NCBI RefSeq assembly: GCF_031127835.1
Contig: NZ_JARXHX010000008.1
Location: forward strand, 62,001-126,000
Direction of reading: 5' to 3'
Source of the DNA: Pelagicoccus sp. SDUM812002
Lineage (GTDB): Bacteria > Verrucomicrobiota > Verrucomicrobiia > Opitutales > Opitutaceae
DNA: 64,000 bases
Shown: positions 28,124 through 36,883 of the stretch, in pieces
How the letters are laid out: every line of letters starts with the position of its first letter
How positions within the stretch are numbered: position 1 is the stretch's first letter
The notes under the pieces: generated by a model
Seen by the model: the letters and a program-made list of their open reading frames with translations, nothing else
Databases searched by the model: none
Told to the model about the DNA's origin: nothing
Position numbers and translations under genes: made by a program

Positions 28124-28852
28124 CTAGTTTGCCTCTGCGGCGGTGAGTTCGCCGTCCGCGTAGGAAAAGGTCTGCCGCAGCATGGTATTGGTTCGAACTC
28201 CAGAAGCGATCGGCGGTTCGAACTTCCATTCGGTAACGGCGGCTAGCATGGTCTCGCCGAAATCGAGGCTCGTCGCGGAGGCGATACGCGGACAGCGCAC
28301 GTGGCCTAGCTCGTCGATGTAGAACTGGATGGTTGCGGTTCCGTCCACGCTGATGTCGGGTTCGACGATTTCTAAGGGGAAAGGGATAGCGTCCAACTCA
28401 CCGAATTGTGCGGTGGTGACGGGCCGCTCTTCGGTACCGGATCGGGTTATGTCTGCAGGTCCTGGCGCTTGGAAGGTTTGCCACGCCAGCTTGCGGTCAA
28501 CCTGAAAGCTCAAGTCGATTTGGATGGAAGAAGCGAGAGGTGTTCCATCGTAGGAGGCGGGGCTGAATTCCCACTCTTGGAGGGATTTGAGGGCCGACTT
28601 GGTGAACGCTTTGCGGGTACTTTCGAGGATAAGGGTGTCGAGCAACTCACCCTCGCTGCCGATAGCCGCGACGAGGGAAACGTGGCCTTCTTTCACGCCG
28701 ATCACTCGCATCGTTCCTGGAAATCGAACATCGGTTTGTTTGGTGATTTCAATTTCCTTCAGGGTAGCATCGCTCCTGTCATTTGCCGCAGCGACACCTA
28801 TACTCGTGACGAGCGCGATGGAGAAGAGGAGACAGGATTTGAGCGTTTTCAT
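28124..28852 (-). CDS. TonB-C domain protein (two domains), periplasmic
   Basis: A 242-residue protein from ATG 28852, where the signal peptide begins (MKTLKSCLLFSIALVTSIGVAAA). Two TonB_C-like folds follow. The first (about 40-115) is VKEGHVSLVAAIGSEGELLDTLILEST...LKSLQEWEFSPA; the second (about 155-235) is VDGTATIQFYIDELGHVRCPRI...TEWKFEPP. Both have the x-V-x-x-x-V/I...W-x-F-x-P pattern. There is no N-terminal membrane helix beyond the signal, so it is not a classical ExbB/D-coupled TonB. It is convergent with the sigma factor gene. Confidence 0.7.
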   Translation of the reverse strand: MKTLKSCLLFSIALVTSIGVAAANDRSDATLKEIEITKQTDVRFPGTMRVIGVKEGHVSLVAAIGSEGELLDTLILESTRKAFTKSALKSLQEWEFSPASYDGTPLASSIQIDLSFQVDRKLAWQTFQAPGPADITRSGTEERPVTTAQFGELDAIPFPLEIVEPDISVDGTATIQFYIDELGHVRCPRIASATSLDFGETMLAAVTEWKFEPPIASGVRTNTMLRQTFSYADGELTAAEAN

Positions 28853-28967
28853 GTATTCGGTGTGGGAGCCTAACACCAATGTGATGCTCGGCACTTCAAG
28901 CGACTTTAACGTTACGCGTCGGAGCGGAGTCTATTGCACCTATAAACACGAAAACTTACTGATCCGT

Positions 28968-30017
28968 TCAGAGACCGCCAAAAAGATCGTCGAGCGAGCG
29001 TTCCACCTTTATGGAGGCAGCCTGTTTTTCTCGAGCGGAGGTGAGAAGAGCATCTACCATTTTGTGGAACGCGAGTGCTTGCTTGCCGTTAGCCGCCGGC
29101 TCTTCGTTGGTCTCGATAGCTTGAAGGAAGGACACTGCGAGAGCTCTAAGCTGCGAGCTCGTGCAGGAAGACTTGGCGTATTCATACTGGTTTCCATCGG
29201 CGTCGTTGCGGCGTCCATTGGCCATGTCGATGGCGCCTCGGGTACCGATGAAACTGAAGCTTTGTGCGGTTTCTCCTGGAAGTAGTGCTGCTTTGATCTG
29301 AGCGGAAATTTGAAGGCAGGCTCCGTTCTTGAACCGCACCATGCCGCTGATGCTGTCCTCGGCGGGATGCTCGAGATCGCTACCGTGCTGATCGGAATAC
29401 GAACTGAAGCGGGAGGCCATGGCTTCTACGGGATCGGGCGCTCCCATCGCGAACCAAAGCGCGTCGAGAGTCTGGGTGCCGACTTCCAGCAAGGCGCCAC
29501 CTCCTAGGTCACGCTCGAGTCGCCATGAATTGCCGTCGTGAGGCCAATCCGAAATCCGGATACTGGCACAGCCATGAGTCGGTTCGCCGACCTCGCCCGC
29601 TTCAACGAGTGCTTGAGCGATGGATACGCGCGGATCGAAGCGAAGCGGATTCGCCCACATGAACATTTTGCCTACGAGCCCAGCGGAGGTGACGATGTGC
29701 GATACTTCGCTGCCGCGAACGCCGACAGGAGAGGTGCAAAGTACATGCAGGCCACGATCGAAGGCTGCACCGACATGGCGTTCGTGCAGGTGGGTGGGAC
29801 TGGCCACGATAACGGCGTCGACCTCGGTAGCAAGGAGGAGGTCGTCGAGCGATTCGAATAGGGAATCGTGAGCAACGCCAAGCGCTGCTGCGGCGCTGCT
29901 GCGAACCTCGCTGTCTGGATCCGCGATGGCGACGATCTCAGCGTTTTCGAGGTCTGCGAAACCAGATGCGAGGGTGGCGCCGTATCGGGCGCCCGCGAGA
30001 GCGATGCGTGTTGCCAT
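28968..30017 (-). CDS. Gfo/Idh/MocA-family protein with degenerate catalytic residues
   Basis: A 349-residue protein with Rossmann N-terminal domain and the family C-terminal domain (EVGEPTHGCASIRISDWPH...GGGALLEVGTQTLDALWF). Family members are NAD(P)-dependent sugar or cyclitol dehydrogenases. Here the GxGxxG loop reads G-A-R-Y-G-A (9-14). The E-K-P motif reads T-S-P (95-97), so the catalytic lysine is Ser96. The D-x-G-x-H-x-x-D motif reads E-x-G-x-Q-x-x-D, with Gln182 in place of the histidine. Dehydrogenase activity is therefore doubtful; it may be a sugar-binding or regulatory pseudo-enzyme. The reading frame itself is intact. Confidence 0.8.
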   Translation of the reverse strand: MATRIALAGARYGATLASGFADLENAEIVAIADPDSEVRSSAAAALGVAHDSLFESLDDLLLATEVDAVIVASPTHLHERHVGAAFDRGLHVLCTSPVGVRGSEVSHIVTSAGLVGKMFMWANPLRFDPRVSIAQALVEAGEVGEPTHGCASIRISDWPHDGNSWRLERDLGGGALLEVGTQTLDALWFAMGAPDPVEAMASRFSSYSDQHGSDLEHPAEDSISGMVRFKNGACLQISAQIKAALLPGETAQSFSFIGTRGAIDMANGRRNDADGNQYEYAKSSCTSSQLRALAVSFLQAIETNEEPAANGKQALAFHKMVDALLTSAREKQAASIKVERSLDDLFGGL

Positions 30018-30120
30018 TTGGGAAGGGTGAGGGCTGAAGAGCGGAGGGTGAAGGGATAAATTGTATTTTGGCGGGTGGTAACTTTCGTGAGAGTGATGGG
30101 AGGCAAAGGACCATCTTTCG

Positions 30121-30154
30121 CTGCGTGCGGTTTGTCAGCGATTGCCGCCCGCAG
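30121..30154. repeat. Imperfect hairpin downstream of SulP gene
   Basis: CTGCGTGCGG and CCGCCCGCAG form a 10-bp stem with one mismatch and a 14-base loop. No T-run follows on either strand, so it is not a standard terminator; it may still stabilise the 3' end of the SulP transcript. Confidence 0.3.
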
Positions 30155-30185
30155 TGTGGTTTGCCGCTATCGGGTGTTGCCGTCG

Positions 30186-32003
30186 TCAGGGGCGTTTTTC
30201 CTTGGCGTAGATTGAGACCTTCGGAGTGCGGCCACCAAGGATTTGGCGAGCCCGCTTGAGGGCTTTGGCGGTGGAGAGCGTGGGATTGCTATCTTCGTCG
30301 GCGAAGAGGTTTATCGGATTGATAACCTTGATGATACCGGAGTTCTCGAAGATGCGCATGGTATCGGGGCGTACCTCGCTCACGAGTAGGATACGGTCTC
30401 GCTCGTTCATGTACTTTATCAGTTCCTCAAGGGCCATACAGCTGGTGGCGTCCAGGTTGTGGGCATTGCGTAGTTTCATGACCACTACCTTGAGGTTTAC
30501 GTCGTCTGCGACGCGTCGCATCTGGTCGCGAAAGAGTTCGGAGGCGCCAAAGAAAAGTTCGCCCTCTACGTGCACAATGGACACTTCCGGGTCGGAGCGT
30601 TGCTCTTTGTTGCTTAGGTGCCCGATTTGACCGGTCTCGTCGTTGATGGCGACTTCCACGATTTCGGGGCTGGCGACTTTTTTGAGGAAGAGCGCGATGG
30701 AGACGCAGGTGCCGATGTAGATGGCGAAATCGAGCGCGAAGAGCAGGCCAGTGAGGAAGGTGACGTAGAAAGTGATGCTGTCCGAGCGGGTGCTCTTGGT
30801 GACGATCTTCAGCTGATGTTTGTTGAGGAGCGAGATCCCGATGGATATAACGACCACGGCGAGGGCGGCGGTTGGCACGTACTGCACGAAGCCCGCCAGT
30901 ACGAAGGCGCTCGCAAACATGATGATGCCGGAGTAGAGTCCTGAGAGCGGGGTGAATGCGCCGGAGCCGACGTTTAGCTGGGAGCGGGTGAGCGAACCTG
31001 AAGCTGCCATACCGGAAAAGAGGGCACATCCGATGTTAGCCATGCCGACTGAGAACATTTCCTGATTAGAGTTGAGGCGAGCTCCCTCGCGAGCGGCAAG
31101 AGATTTGCCGATAGAGTTGCCCTCGAGGGTGCAGAGGAGGGCGATAGCGATAGCTGGAGAAAGCATCAGGTTGATGCTCTCCTGGCTAAGGTTCGCGGGA
31201 AATGTGAGCCCCCATTCGCTAGCGTTGAGTCCGGGCAAGAGGGCTACCGAAAAATTAGGGATGTACCGAGTGCATAAGTACGCTAGCAATGACGATAGTA
31301 CGAGGGTCACTGCTACGCTGGGGAGCCGTTTGACGAATCTCTCGAGGACTATGAAAATGGCTGCGGTAGCGACGCTGAGCCCGAAAGTTGCCCATTGCAC
31401 TTCGCTTAGGTGGCGTATCGTCAGGTCGACGACCTGGAAGAAGGTGGAAGCCTCGGCTTTTTCCTCGGCCGTGAAATCGAAGCCGAGAGTCTTGCGAAGC
31501 TGGTTGGCGATAATCAGAGAGGCAGCGGCAGTGATGTAACCGGTGATTACGGTTCGAGACACGTACTGGATGAGGCTTGCTACACGGAGGAGCGAACCGA
31601 TCACGAGCACGATTCCGACCAAAAGCACAAGTAGTGGAAGGTTGGATACCGCTTCTTGCTCCGATACTATGCCGAGCACCGTAAAGGAACTTAGGACCAT
31701 GACGGAGGTAGCGTTCGTCGGGCCGAGCGTGATGTATTTCGACCCTGCGAAAAACGCTCCGATGATGGTGGCGACTACTGAGCCGAATATTCCGTAGCGT
31801 AGCGGCAGTCCTGCGATAGCGGCGTAAGCCATACCTTGTGGGAAGGCGAGAAGGGCGACGTTGAGTGCTGCTCTAAAATCTCCGGAGAACGCTTTCCCAT
31901 TGTAGCCAGCCGCGGTTTTTCTCAGAGGGAAGAGATCGATCCCGATGCGGCGTTTCTTGGCGGGTTTGCTTTGTGTTTCGTCGCTTGGCGAGGAGTCTAA
32001 CAT
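30186..32003 (-). CDS. SulP-family anion transporter with STAS domain
   Basis: A 605-residue membrane protein. After a basic N-terminus, the SulP signature FPQGMAYAAIAGLPLRYGIFGS appears, followed by about 10-12 hydrophobic helices that include LGPTNATSVM and GMAASGSLTRSQLNVGSGAFTP. The C-terminal STAS domain (about residues 455-560) contains VHVEGELFFGASELFRDQM, VVMKLRNAHNLDATSCMALEEL and RILLVSEV. Members carry sulfate, bicarbonate or dicarboxylates; the substrate cannot be fixed here. The gene is divergent from ispH with about 140 bp between starts. Confidence 0.92.
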   Translation of the reverse strand: MLDSSPSDETQSKPAKKRRIGIDLFPLRKTAAGYNGKAFSGDFRAALNVALLAFPQGMAYAAIAGLPLRYGIFGSVVATIIGAFFAGSKYITLGPTNATSVMVLSSFTVLGIVSEQEAVSNLPLLVLLVGIVLVIGSLLRVASLIQYVSRTVITGYITAAASLIIANQLRKTLGFDFTAEEKAEASTFFQVVDLTIRHLSEVQWATFGLSVATAAIFIVLERFVKRLPSVAVTLVLSSLLAYLCTRYIPNFSVALLPGLNASEWGLTFPANLSQESINLMLSPAIAIALLCTLEGNSIGKSLAAREGARLNSNQEMFSVGMANIGCALFSGMAASGSLTRSQLNVGSGAFTPLSGLYSGIIMFASAFVLAGFVQYVPTAALAVVVISIGISLLNKHQLKIVTKSTRSDSITFYVTFLTGLLFALDFAIYIGTCVSIALFLKKVASPEIVEVAINDETGQIGHLSNKEQRSDPEVSIVHVEGELFFGASELFRDQMRRVADDVNLKVVVMKLRNAHNLDATSCMALEELIKYMNERDRILLVSEVRPDTMRIFENSGIIKVINPINLFADEDSNPTLSTAKALKRARQILGGRTPKVSIYAKEKRP

Positions 32004-32141
32004 AGTGGGAGGAAGTCGTCCGTTTTTCTAATGTTGAAATGTGCTTAGAAAGAGAAGGCATGCAAGCGAAGCTTTGACTCCCGCAATACGGTGGCAATCT
32101 GACGTTGCGGTGGAGGGCAATGCGCCTTGAATGGGACGCTC

Positions 32142-33860
32142 ATGAGTTCGAAAGAGTCCAGTATCGCCGTAGAAAGCGGCAGCTTTGCAGCGGCCAATGT
32201 GGTTTGCTTATTTTTAGGCAACAGCAAAATTGTGACCCAGCACGGTCAAAACTGCGGCAAGTTAAAAGCTTTCGCCGTCGGCGATCACGCGGTCGAGGAA
32301 GCTAAGTCCAGACTCTCTCAACTTGGTCGGCTTGAGAATTTAGTGGAAGTGGAATCAGGAGTGTTCTTCGCGGCGCTCGATGAGATGGAGCTACCGGAGG
32401 CGTTAGCGGCAGACGGTTGGAAAGCCCTCTCGCTGCGTGAATTTTACGAGGAGACCAAACTTCCCGAAGTCACGGTTTCCCGGATTCGAGCGAACGCGAT
32501 CCGTATCCCTTACCTCTACCTCAATTCAAACGAATACATTTACCGCTTTCGAGCGGAGAAGGAGCGGAATCGAAAGATCTACCAGGTAGACGACGACTCT
32601 GTTGCTCTCTACCACAGTGCCCTTTGCGACGCTATCAAGGCGGTGAAACGCTCTAAGGAACGCTCTGCGACCACGCCTGCTCGGCTCGATTTTGGGGCTA
32701 CCGAATTTTTGCTTCCCAGCCATTTTGGATTCTGCCTCGGAGTGCAAAACGCCATTGAGAGGGCTTACGAAACGCTAGCGGCCAATCCTGGAAAGCGTGT
32801 TTTCATGCTCAGCGAGCTGATCCATAATCCTTTCGTCAACCAGGACCTTCAGTCGCGCGGGCTCAAGTACTTGCAAAGCGACAAAGGGGTACCGCTACTC
32901 GAAGCCGAGACGGGGCGTCCCTACTGGGATAGCCTCAGCGACCAGGATATCGTGATCATTCCCGCTTTCGGCGCTCGCGACGAAGACAAGCTGCGCCTCA
33001 TCGAGCGCGGCCTGCCGATTCGGCAGTACGACGCCACCTGCATGCTAGTGGAAAAGGTTTGGAAAGCGGCCCGTCGTTACGGCCAGCAAGGTTACACCAT
33101 CGTTATCCATGGCAAGGCTGAGCATGAAGAGACTAAGGCTACTTTTTCCAACAGCGCGAAGTACGCGCCCTCGGTGGTGATACGCGACATGAAGGAAGCT
33201 GGCCTGCTGGGCGATGTGATCCGGGCTCAGTCCGTGGAGGAAAAACGGCGCTTGTTCGAGCCCTTCCTCTCGCGCTCCTCGGTCGGTTTCGATCCGAGCA
33301 AGGACCTCGATCGACTCGCCCTCGTCAACCAGACGACGCTCCTACGCAACGAGACTCTCAAGATTATCGCCTATCTCGAGGAGGCACTGACGGAAGCGTA
33401 TGGGGAGGCGCATATTACGGACCACCTCGCCATGAGCAGCAAGGGAGACACGCTCTGCTACGCAACACAGGTCAACCAAGACGCCCTCGCCAAGGCACTC
33501 GACGAAGACATCGACGCGGCCCTCGTGGTGGGTGGTAAGAACAGTTCGAATACGTTCCAACTTTTTCGGCTGTGCCAGGATCGCTTTGGCGATCGGGCGT
33601 TCTACATCCAGAGCGAGGCGAACATCCTCTCTCGGTCTGAGATCGAGCATTTCATTTTCCCTTACGACCCCAAGGATCCCAAGCAAGGTCTCATGGAGAA
33701 GCGCTCCTTCTTACCTGAGAAAGAGCGTATCCGTGTATTGGTGACCGGTGGCGCGTCTTGCCCCGATGGTATCCTGCAGCAAATCATTTGCCGCATAAAC
33801 AGCTTCTTTCCCTCCGAAAAGATTCGATCGATCGAAAGCGTGCTGGAGGAGATCGAGTAG
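32142..33860 (+). CDS. ispH: 4-hydroxy-3-methylbut-2-enyl diphosphate reductase (IspH), long form
   Basis: A 572-residue protein from ATG 32142 (a TTG five codons upstream is less likely). IspH makes IPP and DMAPP from HMBPP in the last MEP-pathway step. The three [Fe-S] cysteines are in HFGFCLGVQNAI (C198), DATCMLVEKVW (C300) and DTLCYATQVNQ (C439). The VVGGKNSSNT and GGASCPDGI loops are present. Typical bacterial IspH has about 310 residues. This one has about 190 extra N-terminal residues with two cysteines (AANVVCLFLG, HGQNCGKL) and internal insertions. I do not recognise the extra domain. The gene is alone, divergent from the SulP gene. Confidence 0.93.
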   Translation: MSSKESSIAVESGSFAAANVVCLFLGNSKIVTQHGQNCGKLKAFAVGDHAVEEAKSRLSQLGRLENLVEVESGVFFAALDEMELPEALAADGWKALSLREFYEETKLPEVTVSRIRANAIRIPYLYLNSNEYIYRFRAEKERNRKIYQVDDDSVALYHSALCDAIKAVKRSKERSATTPARLDFGATEFLLPSHFGFCLGVQNAIERAYETLAANPGKRVFMLSELIHNPFVNQDLQSRGLKYLQSDKGVPLLEAETGRPYWDSLSDQDIVIIPAFGARDEDKLRLIERGLPIRQYDATCMLVEKVWKAARRYGQQGYTIVIHGKAEHEETKATFSNSAKYAPSVVIRDMKEAGLLGDVIRAQSVEEKRRLFEPFLSRSSVGFDPSKDLDRLALVNQTTLLRNETLKIIAYLEEALTEAYGEAHITDHLAMSSKGDTLCYATQVNQDALAKALDEDIDAALVVGGKNSSNTFQLFRLCQDRFGDRAFYIQSEANILSRSEIEHFIFPYDPKDPKQGLMEKRSFLPEKERIRVLVTGGASCPDGILQQIICRINSFFPSEKIRSIESVLEEIE

Positions 33861-33954
33861 GCGGTTGTATGCGCTGACAGGGCGGCAGGCCCCCGCTCGA
33901 ACCGTTTTTCGCATGTGCTTGCTTTGGGAAGGGCGGGTATCACTATCCGAGTTT

Positions 33955-34707
33955 ATGAGAACTTCTAACCCTGCTCTTTCAGATAAGGCGTTTCGTGTCG
34001 ATCAACCAGTCGCCGGAGCGAAGGTTATGACCATTAACGGTACGGTAAACAAGACTGGCATCTTGCTTTGCCTGCTTTGGGTTGCGGCGCTCTTCACGTG
34101 GGACAAGACGATGTCCCTGGTGCAGGCGGGAGAGAATCCGGCGGTATTGTACCCGTGGATGATTGGTGGAGCCATCGGCGGTTTTGTGATCGCGCTGATC
34201 ACTGTTTTCAAGAAAACGGCAGCTCCGTTCACTGCTCCGCTCTACGCCATCGTGGAGGGGCTTTTCCTTGGTGTGCTCTCTGCCTTTTTCGAAGTGCAGT
34301 TCCCGGGAATCGTTTTCCAAGCGGTGCTGCTGACATTTGGCACCCTGCTGGCGCTCTTGTTCGCCTACAAAACGGGATTGATCAAGGCGACCGAGAATTT
34401 CAAGTTAGGTGTGGCGGCTGCCACAGGTGGCATCTTTGTGGTCTATATGATCTCCATGGTGCTCGGATTCTTTGGTGTATCTATTCCGCTGATACATGAA
34501 AGCGGAGTCGTGGGGATTGGCTTCAGCTTGTTCGTCGTGGTGATCGCGGCCCTCAATCTCGTGCTCGATTTCGACTTCATCGAAAACGGCGCGGAGCAGG
34601 GTGCTCCCAAGTACCTCGAATGGTATGCGGCGTTTGGCTTGCTGGTGACCTTGATCTGGCTGTACATCGAACTGCTGCGACTGCTGTCGAAGCTGAGGAG
34701 CCGGTAG
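33955..34707 (+). CDS. Bax inhibitor-1/YccA family membrane protein
   Basis: A 250-residue protein from ATG 33955, preferred over an upstream in-frame start because it begins the family-like N-terminus (MRTSNPALSDKAF). Seven hydrophobic helices follow, with the family signatures AGAKVMTINGTVNKTG, LYAIVEGLFLGVLSAFFE and NLVLDFDFIENGA. The acidic residues of the last helices, implicated in pH-gated calcium leak in characterised members, are present. Cell-envelope homeostasis is the likely role. Confidence 0.9.
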   Translation: MRTSNPALSDKAFRVDQPVAGAKVMTINGTVNKTGILLCLLWVAALFTWDKTMSLVQAGENPAVLYPWMIGGAIGGFVIALITVFKKTAAPFTAPLYAIVEGLFLGVLSAFFEVQFPGIVFQAVLLTFGTLLALLFAYKTGLIKATENFKLGVAAATGGIFVVYMISMVLGFFGVSIPLIHESGVVGIGFSLFVVVIAALNLVLDFDFIENGAEQGAPKYLEWYAAFGLLVTLIWLYIELLRLLSKLRSR

Positions 34708-34763
34708 GGCGAGATCGATTTAGGCGATCGCGTGACTAGCGTTTCTTGGGGCGAGTTTACTTC

Positions 34764-35147
34764 TTAGCCTGACTTGAAGAAGATGTTTCGGATCTTCTTC
34801 GCTCCTTCGATTTTGTGCAGGTTTTGCAGGATGAGACGCTTATTGAACTCGAGTTCTTGGCGTATTACGGGGTTGGATACGGCGATGATGAGGGTGCGGC
34901 CATTATCGATGCGGTTTGGAGCGCAGTTTTTGGCATTCGCGGCCCCGACGATTTGAGTCCAGTTCTTGACGATCTTATTCTCGAGAGAGTCTTGGCCGAT
35001 TTTGTATTTTGTGAGGATGCGGTCCAAGACGCTGGACATGGGGCGCTCGGTTTTTGGAGCTTCGCCGGGATAGTTCTCCGGGATGCCGCGAAAGTTGGCG
35101 ATGAGTCGCTCCACGCTTTTGCGAAACTTGTAGGGTTGTTCGGCCAC
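34764..35147 (-). CDS. DUF721/DciA-like protein
   Basis: A 127-residue protein. GTG 35147 is chosen because the frame further upstream overlaps the neighbouring oxidoreductase and is not protein-like. It contains the DUF721 core: VLDRILTKYKIG, IVKNWTQIVGAANAKN, LIIAVSNPVIRQELEFNKRLILQNL and a basic C-terminus. DciA-type members help load the replicative helicase DnaB in bacteria lacking DnaC. The start is only moderately supported, because no clear ribosome-binding site is seen. The gene is convergent with the Bax-inhibitor gene. Confidence 0.8.
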   Translation of the reverse strand: MAEQPYKFRKSVERLIANFRGIPENYPGEAPKTERPMSSVLDRILTKYKIGQDSLENKIVKNWTQIVGAANAKNCAPNRIDNGRTLIIAVSNPVIRQELEFNKRLILQNLHKIEGAKKIRNIFFKSG

Positions 35148-35212
35148 GAGGGAACGGTGAAGGGAGAACGTTGAAGTGTGAAGATGATTCTTCGGAGAAC
35201 TGGACGCTCTTC

Positions 35213-36205
35213 CTAGGGCTTGAAGAGAATCTTGCCCGTTTTGCCGGCGGTTTGGGAGTGCTCTAGAGCTGTCTGCCAATCCTCGAGTGGGTAGGTGGCC
35301 GCGACGGGGACGCGTATTTTTGCGTTTTCCATGAAGTTGAAGACTTCGTTGTGGAGGGCTAGGATCTCTTCGCGAGGGGCGGTCGCGTACCACTTGCTGA
35401 CCCAAAAGCCGCGTAGGCGGATGTCGTTGAAAATCAAATACCGCGTCGGGAATGGGGCTGGTTCGCGGTCCATGGCCCCGAAGGTGATGAGGGTACCGCC
35501 GTTTGCGAGCATCTTGCACATGCCCAGAGCACTGGAGCCACCGACGGAATTGAGGGCGATTTTCGCTCGTTTCCCCCAGGTTTCCTCAAGGGCAGCTTTT
35601 GCTGCGTCACGATCGTCGACGAGCACAATGCTGGCGCCGAGTTTCTTGAGGTGGCTCTCGGCGTCGAGATTGCGCACCAAGTTGATGGTTTTGATACCGA
35701 GGTGGCTGGCGATTTGTATCACAAGTTTACCTACAGCGGATGTAGCCGCGTTTTGCACGATGATGTCGCCAGCTTGGAGCTTGGCGAAGTCGTGCATGAG
35801 TTTCCATGCGGTGGCGGGATTGACCCATCCCATTGCCGCTTGTTCGATGGGGAGTTTTTCGGGAGCGGGGAAGAGCTCATCGCAGTTGGCGATGGCATGG
35901 CTTTGCCAAGAACCGATTACGCTAGGCACGAAGACGTGTTGACCTACTCTGAAGGCGCAGTCCGAGCTTCCGACCGCGATGACCTCGGCGACGCCTTCGA
36001 GTCCGGCTGTGGCAGGGAGCTTAGCGAGCTCGCCATACGTGCCGCCGATGCGTCCGAAGTCTGCGGGGTTGATGGGGGCGGCGAGGACTTTCAGCAGGGC
36101 CTGTTTGCGGCCGAGTTCGGGAAGCTCTGTGCTTTCCAGGCTGAGGGCTTCCTCGGGCTTGCCGAAGGTTTCGTATCGAAGTGCGGTCGTTTTGTGCATG
36201 GCCAT
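35213..36205 (-). CDS. Medium-chain reductase, 2-enoyl thioester reductase (MECR/ETR1)-like
   Basis: A 330-residue zinc-free MDR protein. The N-terminal domain has INPADFGRIGGTYG; the Rossmann domain has QNAATSAVGKLVIQIASHLG for NADPH. The MECR-type segment RLRGFWVSKWYATAP is present near residue 265. Zinc-ligand cysteines are absent. Relatives reduce trans-2-enoyl-CoA or -ACP, while general quinone reductases share the fold, so fatty-acid synthesis is likely but not certain. It lies 65 bp upstream of the DUF721 gene on the same strand. Confidence 0.82.
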   Translation of the reverse strand: MAMHKTTALRYETFGKPEEALSLESTELPELGRKQALLKVLAAPINPADFGRIGGTYGELAKLPATAGLEGVAEVIAVGSSDCAFRVGQHVFVPSVIGSWQSHAIANCDELFPAPEKLPIEQAAMGWVNPATAWKLMHDFAKLQAGDIIVQNAATSAVGKLVIQIASHLGIKTINLVRNLDAESHLKKLGASIVLVDDRDAAKAALEETWGKRAKIALNSVGGSSALGMCKMLANGGTLITFGAMDREPAPFPTRYLIFNDIRLRGFWVSKWYATAPREEILALHNEVFNFMENAKIRVPVAATYPLEDWQTALEHSQTAGKTGKILFKP

Positions 36206-36329
36206 TTGGTAGCAAGAGAATGGAACAAGCTGGGCTTGGCAACGAACTTGATGGCGTACGGACCTTGATCGGGGTTAGAAGCGTGGTGTTTAGTTGAGTT
36301 ACTAATAGGCAGCTTTAGGTTAACTGCAA

Positions 36330-36878
36330 ATGACGAGGGTATATCTCAGGCATCCAGAGCGCAGGGATGGGAAAGAGTTTGTCGCGGCCACGAAGGCGAG
36401 CGTCACTTTGCACCAACCCTGGGTGTATCCAGCCCGGGAGTTGAGAGGCTACGAGAAGTATTTGGATCGTATCCAAGATGTTAGGCATGCTGGATATTTT
36501 GTGTGCTGCGTTAGCGACGATCGCATCGCGGGTCTAATCAACCTTGGCGAAATTGTGAGAGGCGCCTTCCAGAATGCCTACGTAGGTTATTGGGCAGTGA
36601 CTGGGTTTGCAGGACAAGGGTTGATGAAGGAAGGCTTGGCTCTGGTGGTGCAGAGAGCTTTTTCGGAGCACGGACTGCATCGGCTGGAAGCGAATATCCA
36701 ACCCGGTAATTTTTCGTCGCGAGGCTTGGTGGAGCGTTTGGGCTTCCGTCTCGAAGGCTTTTCTCCCAAGTACCTGCAGGTCGGAGGGGAGTGGAAAGAC
36801 CACGAGCGCTGGGCCCTCACCAAAGAGGAGTGGACAGGGGTGGATGCGAGGGTGGGTCGAGCGAAGGGACCCGCCTGA
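36330..36878 (+). CDS. RimJ/RimL-type GNAT acetyltransferase
   Basis: A 182-residue cytoplasmic protein with the GNAT fold: beta-strand Y-F-V-C-C-V, IAGLINLGEIVRGAFQNAYVGYWA, the acetyl-CoA loop GFAGQGLMKEGLALVVQRAF (Q/R-x-x-G-x-G/A type), then HRLEANIQPGNFSSRGLVERLGF. That last segment is typical of RimJ/RimL enzymes that acetylate protein N-termini or related amines. The target is unknown. Confidence 0.88.
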   Translation: MTRVYLRHPERRDGKEFVAATKASVTLHQPWVYPARELRGYEKYLDRIQDVRHAGYFVCCVSDDRIAGLINLGEIVRGAFQNAYVGYWAVTGFAGQGLMKEGLALVVQRAFSEHGLHRLEANIQPGNFSSRGLVERLGFRLEGFSPKYLQVGGEWKDHERWALTKEEWTGVDARVGRAKGPA

Positions 36879-36883
36879 TCGAT

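Noticed and set aside
28587-29285. 232-codon plus-strand frame antisense to the TonB-C gene and the oxidoreductase end
   Set aside because: It spans two recognised minus-strand genes and their gap and has no family features.
30427-31029. 200-codon minus-strand frame rich in Arg/His/Pro inside the SulP gene
   Set aside because: It is a shifted reading of the transporter gene; composition is typical of a shadow frame.
35148-35519. Upstream extension of the DUF721 frame
   Set aside because: It overlaps the oxidoreductase gene on the same strand in another frame and is Arg/Pro-rich noise; the protein-like part begins at GTG 35147.
35651-36268. 205-codon plus-strand frame opposite the enoyl reductase
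   Set aside because: It is antisense to a clear enzyme gene, with no family match or start signal.
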